A DNA stretch of 26,543 nucleotides, taken from DASPKW01 sp038244055. GTDB taxonomy: Bacteria > Planctomycetota > Phycisphaerae > Tepidisphaerales > Tepidisphaeraceae. The stretch covers positions 1-26,543 of the forward strand of contig JBBRTW010000034.1 in NCBI GenBank assembly GCA_038244055.1. The letters run 5' to 3'. Under the pieces are notes generated by a model. It was not told the origin of the DNA and did no database searches. It saw nothing but the letters and a program-made list of their open reading frames with translations. The stretch's first letter is position 1. Each line of letters begins with the position of its first letter. The position numbers and the translations under genes are program-made. Of the stretch, positions 21,794 to 26,543 are shown piece after piece.

Positions 21794-22873
21794 ATGTCCC
21801 ATCGCATTTTCAACTTCAGCGCCGGCCCGGCCATGCTCCCCACCGAAGTCCTCGAGAAATCGGCCGCCGCGCTGGTCGATTACCAGGGCAAGGGTTTTGG
21901 CATCGCCGAGGTCAGCCATCGCGGCAAGGAATTCGAGGCCGTCAACGATGAAGCCATCTCCCGCTGCAAGCAGCTCCTGGGCCTGGCCGACACCCACGAT
22001 GTCCTCTTCCTCCAGGGCGGGGCGACTCAGTTCTTCAGCGTCATCCCCATGAATTTCCTGCACACCAGCGCCGATTACCTCGTCAGCGGCGAGTGGAGCA
22101 AGAAGGCCGCCTCATTCGGCAAGGAAGTCGGCAAGGTCAATGTCGTCGCCAGCAGCGAGGCCTCTAACTTCGATCACTGCCCCGCCCAGGCCGGCTGGAA
22201 GATGAGCGACAACGCCGATTATTTCCACATCTGCTCCAACGAAACCGTGCATGGCCACCGCCTTCCGACACTGCCCAAGCACCCGAACCTGATCGTCGAT
22301 GCCAGCAGTGAATTCATGTCCCGCCCCCACCCCGCCAACGACTGCGCCATGATCTACGGCGGCGCTCAGAAGAACCTCGGCCCCTCCGGCGTGGTCCTGG
22401 TCATCGTCCGCAAGGACCTCTACCCCAAGCAGAAAAAGACCCCCAGCAAGCTCTGGAGCTTCAAGGATCAGGCCGAGAATAAGTCGATGATCAACACACC
22501 CCCCACCTTCGGCGTGTACGTCCTTTTGGAAGTCTTCCGCTGGTTGGAAGCCAAAGGCGGGCTGGCCGCCATGGAAAAGATCAACGCCGGAAAGGCCACG
22601 ATGATTTACGATGCCATCGACCACTCCAACGGCTTTTACAAAGGCACCGTGAGCGTCAAGGAACAGCGCTCCCACATGAACGTGACCTACACGCTCCCGA
22701 GCGAAGAGTTGACCGATGAATTCGTGAAAACCGCCAGCAAGAACGGCATGATCGGCCTGAAAGGTTACCGCACCGTAGGCGGCATCCGCGCCAGCATCTA
22801 CAACGCCCTGCCAGTCGAAGGCGCACAGGCGCTGACGCAGTTCATGAAGGATTTCGCGACTAAGAAATCGTAG
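21794..22873 (+). CDS. serC: Phosphoserine aminotransferase
   Basis: A 359-residue PLP enzyme of aminotransferase class V. It converts 3-phosphohydroxypyruvate and glutamate to phosphoserine in serine synthesis and also acts in the pyridoxal phosphate pathway of some bacteria. It starts RIFNFSAGPAMLP, the standard SerC opening. FLQGGATQFFSVIPMN is the cofactor phosphate loop region, and SNETVHG the substrate region. The PLP lysine is K193 in YGGAQKNLGPSG. The late block GYRTVGGIRASIYNALP is also diagnostic. Length matches the family (about 360). AAAGGA lies 10 nt upstream of the ATG. It stands alone, convergent with the ThuA-like gene. Confidence 0.97.
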   Translation: MSHRIFNFSAGPAMLPTEVLEKSAAALVDYQGKGFGIAEVSHRGKEFEAVNDEAISRCKQLLGLADTHDVLFLQGGATQFFSVIPMNFLHTSADYLVSGEWSKKAASFGKEVGKVNVVASSEASNFDHCPAQAGWKMSDNADYFHICSNETVHGHRLPTLPKHPNLIVDASSEFMSRPHPANDCAMIYGGAQKNLGPSGVVLVIVRKDLYPKQKKTPSKLWSFKDQAENKSMINTPPTFGVYVLLEVFRWLEAKGGLAAMEKINAGKATMIYDAIDHSNGFYKGTVSVKEQRSHMNVTYTLPSEELTDEFVKTASKNGMIGLKGYRTVGGIRASIYNALPVEGAQALTQFMKDFATKKS

Positions 22874-22881
22874 CGTTCAAT

Positions 22882-22954
22882 TTCACCACAGAGAACACAA
22901 AGGGCACAGAGAAATCATTTTCTTCTCTGTGCTCTTTGTGTTCTCTGCGGTGAA
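22882..22954. repeat. Long hairpin of the CACAGAG repeat family; likely two-way terminator
   Basis: Arms 22882-22913 and 22923-22954 (32 nt each) are complementary at 30 of 32 positions around a 9-nt loop. It fills the gap between two convergent stop codons, starting 9 nt after serC and ending 8 nt before the ThuA-like gene. TCTTCTTTTATTT follows on the plus strand, so termination there is plausible. Confidence 0.9.
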
Positions 22955-22961
22955 TCTTCTT

Positions 22962-24245
22962 TTATTTCGCCAGCGCCGCCCTCACCGACCCCGGCCATAT
23001 CTCCTTGAGATTCTGCCCCTCCAGATTCATATCCACGGCCTTCCCCTTGATCTCCACATCCTTGCCGATCAGGTCATCCAGCACCTTGACCTTCTTACCG
23101 CCCGTGAAGACCGTGCGATCGCCGAGTTTGTAGAAGCTGGCGCGCATGACGATGTTCGGCTTGTCCGCCCCCGGAACCGCTTCGAGCTTGCCGGCGAACG
23201 TCTGCTCTTTTTCCTTCGAATCCTTGTACCACTTCTCATTGCCGTTCACCGGCTGAAAAGCCTTGGCCCCGATCGCCAGATTCTTCTGCAAACGCTCCGG
23301 CGAAAGCGGCCCGCTCGGCGCGGCATCGGCCTCCAGATCGCCCAGGGCATATTGCATTCCCGCCAGGAAATGCTTCAACACGATCGGATTGAAATACGTC
23401 TCTTCGCGATGCCCCAGCAGCGAGTAAAACACCCGCCCCTCACCGTATTTGTTCAACCACGACACGCCATAATCCTGATCCTGCGGCCGATTGAACCCAC
23501 CCGTGAGCCCCGATGCCTCCAGATCGATGCTCGCCAGCACATGCAACCGGCTGCGGTCGTACGTTTCCTTGAACGTGTAAATTTCATCGCTGATCGTCAG
23601 AGGCTTGCCCTCGAATGCCGCGTTGACGGGGCTGCTCGGATCATCCAGAAAGAGCGTGATCTTCCCCCACGGGTGGCCGTTGAAATAGCCGCCCATCATG
23701 GTGCCGTATTCCTTCCACTTGTAGGAGGAATCGGTGGCCGCATGAATGCCCACGATCCCTTTACCGCTTTTGACGAAATTCAGAAGCGAATCGCGCAGGT
23801 CCTTGGCATGCTTGAGTTGCTCGGGCAGTTCCGCCTTCGCATCGTAAAGCAGATCTTCCTTGGCCCCATTGGGAACAAACAGCGAGCCCGTGGTCGAGGC
23901 CATTACGATCGCATCGAAATTCTTGAGATTGTCGGCCGCGAACGCTTCGGGATCATCCGTGATCACCGTCTCGTACGCCCCCGTCTTCTTCCCCATCAGT
24001 TCAAAAGTCTTGGCCGCCACCGGGATCGATGAGTGAACGAAACCCGTCGCCTTGGTGAAGACCAACACCTTGCGCGGCTTCTTCGGCGTGGCCGGCGCTT
24101 TTTCAGGAAGGGCCGCCTCGATCTTGGCCAGATCATCCGCGTTCGGCCGCGATGGCTTGGGCTTGGCCGGATCCGCCGCCCGAGCCAACCCGGAGAAACC
24201 CACCACCGCCGCCAGCACCACCGAACAAAAACGCGAAGCGCGCAT
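22962..24245 (-). CDS. Secreted ThuA-like protein with extra C-terminal domain
   Basis: A 427-residue protein. Residues 1-23 form a Sec signal peptide with a likely AXA cleavage site (SGLARA, then AD). Residues about 59-300 match ThuA-like proteins, with a glutamine-amidotransferase-type fold: KVLVFTKATGFVHSS, FDAIVMASTTG, FVKSGKGIVGIHAATDSSY, YFNGHPWG, ISDEIYTF and YGEGRVFYSLLGHREETY. Planctomycetes carry many such proteins and they are thought to take part in sugar metabolism outside the cytoplasm; the reaction is unproven. Residues about 320-427 form an additional region (KAVDMNLEGQNLKEIWPGSV) that was not recognised. The ATG at 24245 is chosen because AAAGGA lies 8 nt upstream, while the ATG at 24263 has none and would put charged residues before the signal peptide. 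Confidence 0.85.
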   Translation of the reverse strand: MRASRFCSVVLAAVVGFSGLARAADPAKPKPSRPNADDLAKIEAALPEKAPATPKKPRKVLVFTKATGFVHSSIPVAAKTFELMGKKTGAYETVITDDPEAFAADNLKNFDAIVMASTTGSLFVPNGAKEDLLYDAKAELPEQLKHAKDLRDSLLNFVKSGKGIVGIHAATDSSYKWKEYGTMMGGYFNGHPWGKITLFLDDPSSPVNAAFEGKPLTISDEIYTFKETYDRSRLHVLASIDLEASGLTGGFNRPQDQDYGVSWLNKYGEGRVFYSLLGHREETYFNPIVLKHFLAGMQYALGDLEADAAPSGPLSPERLQKNLAIGAKAFQPVNGNEKWYKDSKEKEQTFAGKLEAVPGADKPNIVMRASFYKLGDRTVFTGGKKVKVLDDLIGKDVEIKGKAVDMNLEGQNLKEIWPGSVRAALAK

Positions 24246-24363
24246 CGGAAAAGTCCTTTCCATCGAATATCAAACTCAAGGCTCCGCAGCCCGGAACCCT
24301 TCAACGGATATACCGCGCCCACCGCGCAATGTGGCGTAATTTGATAATGGGTGGCTCAATCGA

Positions 24364-24407
24364 TCGGGGTAGGGAAGGCCGGGATCAACCGGCCTTCCCT
24401 ACCCCGA
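24364..24407. repeat. Perfect 19-bp hairpin between pcm and the ThuA-like gene
   Basis: The arms 24364-24382 and 24389-24407 are exact reverse complements (centre GGCCGG-GATCAA-CCGGCC). The stem is GC-rich and the loop 6 nt. It starts 7 nt after the pcm stop codon. No T-tract follows on either strand, so if it terminates transcription it does so without one. Both neighbours are on the minus strand. Confidence 0.85.
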
Positions 24408-24414
24408 CCGAGGG

Positions 24415-25071
24415 CTACGACAGGGGCCATCCCTCGTCGCCGATCAGCTTGACGAAGCGGCAGCCGCAGACGTCGCTGGAAATCAGTTCATTGCCCAGGC
24501 GGGTGACGACGATCAGCGCCTGCTCATCGCGGGTACCCACGGGCAGAACGGCTTTGCCGCCATCCTTGAGCTGACCCAGCAGCAGTTTTCGCGGCAGTTC
24601 GGGCGCGCCGGCGGTAATGATGATGCGGTCGAACGGACCCGCTTCCGGCCAACCGAGCGTGCCATCGCCGAACTTGAGATGGACATTGCGGATGCCCAGG
24701 TCCATCAGTCGCTCGAACGCGGCGTCCAGCAGCGGTTTGAGGCGCTCGATGGAGTAGACCTGATCCGCGAGTCGGCAGAGCAGGGCGGTCTGGTATCCCG
24801 AGCCGGTGCCGATTTCCAGCACCTTATGGCTGGGGCGGAGATCCAGGTGATGCGTCATCAGGGCGACGATGTAGGGCTGGCTGATGGTCTGGCCGTGGCC
24901 GATAGGTGAAGCCTGATCGGCGTAGGCGAGATCGGAGGAGCCGCGCGGGAAAAATTTATCGCGGGGCACCCGGCGCATGGCTTCGATCACATGGGCATCA
25001 TCGACGCCGCGATCGATCACCTGGGTCCGAATCATCCATTCGAGGGGGGAGAGTTCCTTGATCTTATTCAT
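24415..25071 (-). CDS. pcm: Protein-L-isoaspartate O-methyltransferase
   Basis: A 218-residue SAM-dependent enzyme that methylates isoaspartyl residues and so starts repair of damaged proteins. Recognisable blocks are VIEAMRRVPRDKFFP, then AYADQASPIGHGQTISQPYIVA (the substrate region), motif I LEIGTGSGYQTALL (from about residue 85), and FDRIIITAGAPELP followed by LLLGQLKDGGKAVLPVG. Length is normal for the family (about 205-225). There is no signal peptide, so it should be cytoplasmic. It is divergent from the DUF62 gene. The gap holds a perfect 10-nt palindrome, GAGTTAACTC (25096-25105), which might be an operator. Confidence 0.93.
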   Translation of the reverse strand: MNKIKELSPLEWMIRTQVIDRGVDDAHVIEAMRRVPRDKFFPRGSSDLAYADQASPIGHGQTISQPYIVALMTHHLDLRPSHKVLEIGTGSGYQTALLCRLADQVYSIERLKPLLDAAFERLMDLGIRNVHLKFGDGTLGWPEAGPFDRIIITAGAPELPRKLLLGQLKDGGKAVLPVGTRDEQALIVVTRLGNELISSDVCGCRFVKLIGDEGWPLS

Positions 25072-25145
25072 TATGCAGTCTGCCCGTCTCAGTTTGAGTT
25101 AACTCATTCTATATCGGATGGCGAATTAACTTCCATTCAACCGGT

Positions 25146-25174
25146 TTGACCGTGCGGCAAATGCGCAATATATC
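25146..25174 (+). promoter_or_regulatory. Putative promoter of the SAM hydroxide adenosyltransferase gene
   Basis: TTGACC (25146-25151) and TATATC (25169-25174) are 17 nt apart. The -10 ends 6 nt before the ATG at 25181 and no Shine-Dalgarno sequence is present, so the transcript is probably leaderless. Confidence 0.45.
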
Positions 25175-25180
25175 CGGGCG

Positions 25181-26080
25181 ATGGCCCGAAACTCCGCCGG
25201 ACGGCGCTCGAAATCCCCGAAACAGCCCCCCGCGGGCGCGAAACGATCCGTACAATCATCAACCTCGGGAAAACCCCCCAGAGCCCTCGCTCGCGGGTCT
25301 GACCACCGGCCCGTCGTTACACTGCTGACAGATTTTGGAAGCCGGGATTCATACGTTGCCGAGATGAAGGCGGTTCTGCTGAGTCAGGCTCCGGGCGTGG
25401 TGATTTTGGATATCACCCATGCCATCGCACCACAGGATATTCAGGACGGCGCGATCATCCTCGAAAGGGCAATTCGGATAATGCCGGCGGGGACGATCCA
25501 TGTGGCGGTGGTCGATCCGGGCGTTGGATCGGAGCGGCGGATTCTGCTGGCGCGAATCAATAATCAATTGGTGATATGTCCGGACAACGGGCTCATCACC
25601 TGGGCCTGGCGGCGATTGGGCGGGGGAAAGGCGGCGGAGCTGGCGTGGCGGCCGGCGGGAAACATCAGCGATACCTTCCATGGCCGGGACATCATGGCGC
25701 CGGCGGCGGCGCGTTTGGCGATGGGAGCCAGGCCATCAACCCTTGGCCGCGTTTCAGTCGAGCCTATTCTGCTGGATTTATTTCCGGCCGAGCCGGGCGA
25801 TCGGGAGGGCGTGATTGTTCACATCGATCATTTCGGGAACGCGACGACGAACTTCCCGGCCGAGGCGCTGGCGGGTTTGACGATCGCTTCCATCCGAGTT
25901 GGCCAATGGGTTCTTGGCCCGGTGCGAAAAACCTACGCCGATGCCGCGCCCGGTCAGCCGCTCGCCCTGATTGGCTCATCGGGCCTCATGGAGATCGCGG
26001 TGCGCAATGGCAGCGCGGCCGGCGACCTGCGCCTGCGCATCGGGGATCGCGTGAGCCTTCAATTGACAACGGACCACTGA
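25181..26080 (+). CDS. SAM hydroxide adenosyltransferase (DUF62 / chlorinase-fluorinase family)
   Basis: A 299-residue protein. Family members split SAM with water (giving adenosine and methionine) or, rarely, with halide. Key blocks are VTLLTDFGSRDSYVAEMK, ILDITHAIAPQDIQDGA, VAVVDPGVGSERR and CPDNGLITWAW, then DTFHGRDIMAPAAA and HIDHFGNATTNFP. The Asp of VDPGVG, the Arg of SERR and the His of TFHGRD correspond to the D-R-H triad of the hydroxide-using enzymes, so water rather than halide is expected. Residues 1-42 are a basic, low-complexity extension not normally seen; no later start codon fits, so the true start may be as given. The last six residues (LTTDH and stop) are encoded by a heptamer repeat. 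bioA follows 17 nt downstream. Confidence 0.9.
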   Translation: MARNSAGRRSKSPKQPPAGAKRSVQSSTSGKPPRALARGSDHRPVVTLLTDFGSRDSYVAEMKAVLLSQAPGVVILDITHAIAPQDIQDGAIILERAIRIMPAGTIHVAVVDPGVGSERRILLARINNQLVICPDNGLITWAWRRLGGGKAAELAWRPAGNISDTFHGRDIMAPAAARLAMGARPSTLGRVSVEPILLDLFPAEPGDREGVIVHIDHFGNATTNFPAEALAGLTIASIRVGQWVLGPVRKTYADAAPGQPLALIGSSGLMEIAVRNGSAAGDLRLRIGDRVSLQLTTDH

Positions 26081-26090
26081 CCACTGACAA
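26063..26090. repeat. Four tandem heptamers (CTGACCA / CTGACAA type) overlapping a gene end
   Basis: TTGACAA, CGGACCA, CTGACCA and CTGACAA follow each other without gaps. The stop codon of the DUF62 gene (26078-26080) lies inside the third unit, and the array ends 7 nt before the bioA start. Confidence 0.8.
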
Positions 26091-26097
26091 CTCTCCC

Positions 26098-26543
26098 ATG
26101 CCAACTGAAGAGCTGCGCCGACTCGATAAAGCCCATCTCTGGCACCCGTTCACACCGATGAGCTTATGGCTGGAATCGGACCCGCTGGTGGTCAGCGGCG
26201 CGGAGGGGTTTTACCTGATCGACTCGGAAGGCAAGTGGTATCTCGATGGCGTTTCGAGTCTCTGGTGCAACGTGCATGGGCACCGGGTTCCGGAGATCGA
26301 TCGGGCGATTCGCGAGCAACTCGAAAAGGTTTCGCACAGCACGATGCTTGGACTCGCCAATGAGCCGAGCATTCGGCTGGCGGCTGAGCTTATGAAGGTG
26401 GTGCCGGGGAATTTGAAGAAGGTCTTTTACAGCGATGCGGGGGCGACCGCGACGGAGATCGCGTTCAAGCTGGCGGTGCAGTATTGGTTTAACGTGGGCA
26501 GGCCGGAGAAGACGGAATTTGTGGCATTTTCGGAGGCGTATCA
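26098..26543 (+). CDS. bioA: Adenosylmethionine-8-amino-7-oxononanoate aminotransferase, N-terminal part
   Basis: The frame is open from the ATG at 26098 to the right edge (148 codons plus two bases); the remaining two thirds are outside. The N-terminus is typical of BioA: LDKAHLWHPFTPM, a [FY]-x-[IL]-D-x-x-G-K-x-Y-L-D-G block (FYLIDSEGKWYLDG), SSLWCNVHGHRVPEID, STMLGLANEPS and KVFYSDAGATATEIAFKLA. BioA makes 7,8-diaminononanoate in biotin synthesis and, unusually, often uses SAM as amino donor. No Shine-Dalgarno sequence precedes the ATG, and the gene begins 17 nt after the DUF62 stop, so it is likely cotranscribed. The PLP lysine is not within the window. Confidence 0.93.
   Translation, partial: MPTEELRRLDKAHLWHPFTPMSLWLESDPLVVSGAEGFYLIDSEGKWYLDGVSSLWCNVHGHRVPEIDRAIREQLEKVSHSTMLGLANEPSIRLAAELMKVVPGNLKKVFYSDAGATATEIAFKLAVQYWFNVGRPEKTEFVAFSEAY

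Noticed and set aside
22929..24032. A 367-codon plus-strand frame opposite the ThuA-like gene
   Set aside because: It begins inside the 32-bp hairpin and lies antisense to a recognisable secreted protein.
25096..25105. GAGTTAACTC palindrome as a firm operator
   Set aside because: A 10-nt palindrome occurs by chance fairly often and no second copy or regulator gene supports it; mentioned only with pcm.

Overview
The window looks like a moderately GC-rich chromosomal segment of a planctomycete, most likely of the Phycisphaerae side of the phylum. The clues are family content, not a marker gene: a DUF1501 protein paired with a large DUF1549/DUF1588-like c-type cytochrome, a secreted ThuA-like protein, an ECF sigma factor with a membrane-spanning C-terminal extension, a PEP-CTERM sorting signal, and a stripped-down rpsP-trmD-rplS cluster. 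No tRNA, rRNA or CRISPR array was seen.

Layout. Positions 1-140 are the 3' end of an ISAs1-like insertion sequence. Positions 270-2592 hold a divergent pair, a C-terminally membrane-anchored protein and a DapA-superfamily aldolase, separated by a nested inverted repeat and two promoters. Positions 2734-5631 encode one 965-residue protein that starts as an ECF sigma factor and ends as a PEP-CTERM surface protein. Positions 5790-7195 hold a small Cys-based phosphatase and a DUF1444 protein. Positions 7281-10067 are accessory: an orphan antitoxin with a broken PIN toxin, the DUF1501 protein, a complete VapBC-type module and a VOC protein, then the c-type cytochrome (to 12395). Positions 12465-14296 are the rpsP/trmD/rplS translation cluster with its promoter and terminators, followed by divergent serS (14497-15816). 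Next come a large membrane protein with a spermidine-synthase-like domain (15905-18661) and a toxin-first RelE/Phd-like module (18689-19181). Two regulators follow, a GGDEF diguanylate cyclase and a pseudo-receiver protein (19227-21509), then serC, a ThuA-like secreted protein, pcm, a SAM hydroxide adenosyltransferase and the 5' part of bioA at the right edge.

Functional themes are translation (S16, TrmD, L19, SerRS), serine and biotin biosynthesis, SAM-linked reactions (Pcm, DUF62, BioA in a row), envelope and surface functions, and second-messenger signalling. The genes do not form one pathway.

Two patterns stand out beyond the gene list. First, almost every intergenic gap carries a short repeat. 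One group is built from 7-nt units and often forms inverted pairs with 32-nt arms; another is a 19-nt palindrome with a 7-bp stem and 5-nt loop. Second, several genes have a -10 box only 6-8 nt before the ATG and no Shine-Dalgarno sequence, suggesting leaderless transcripts. The most novel single object is the sigma factor/PEP-CTERM fusion. Function calls rest on reading motifs by eye; no database search was run.
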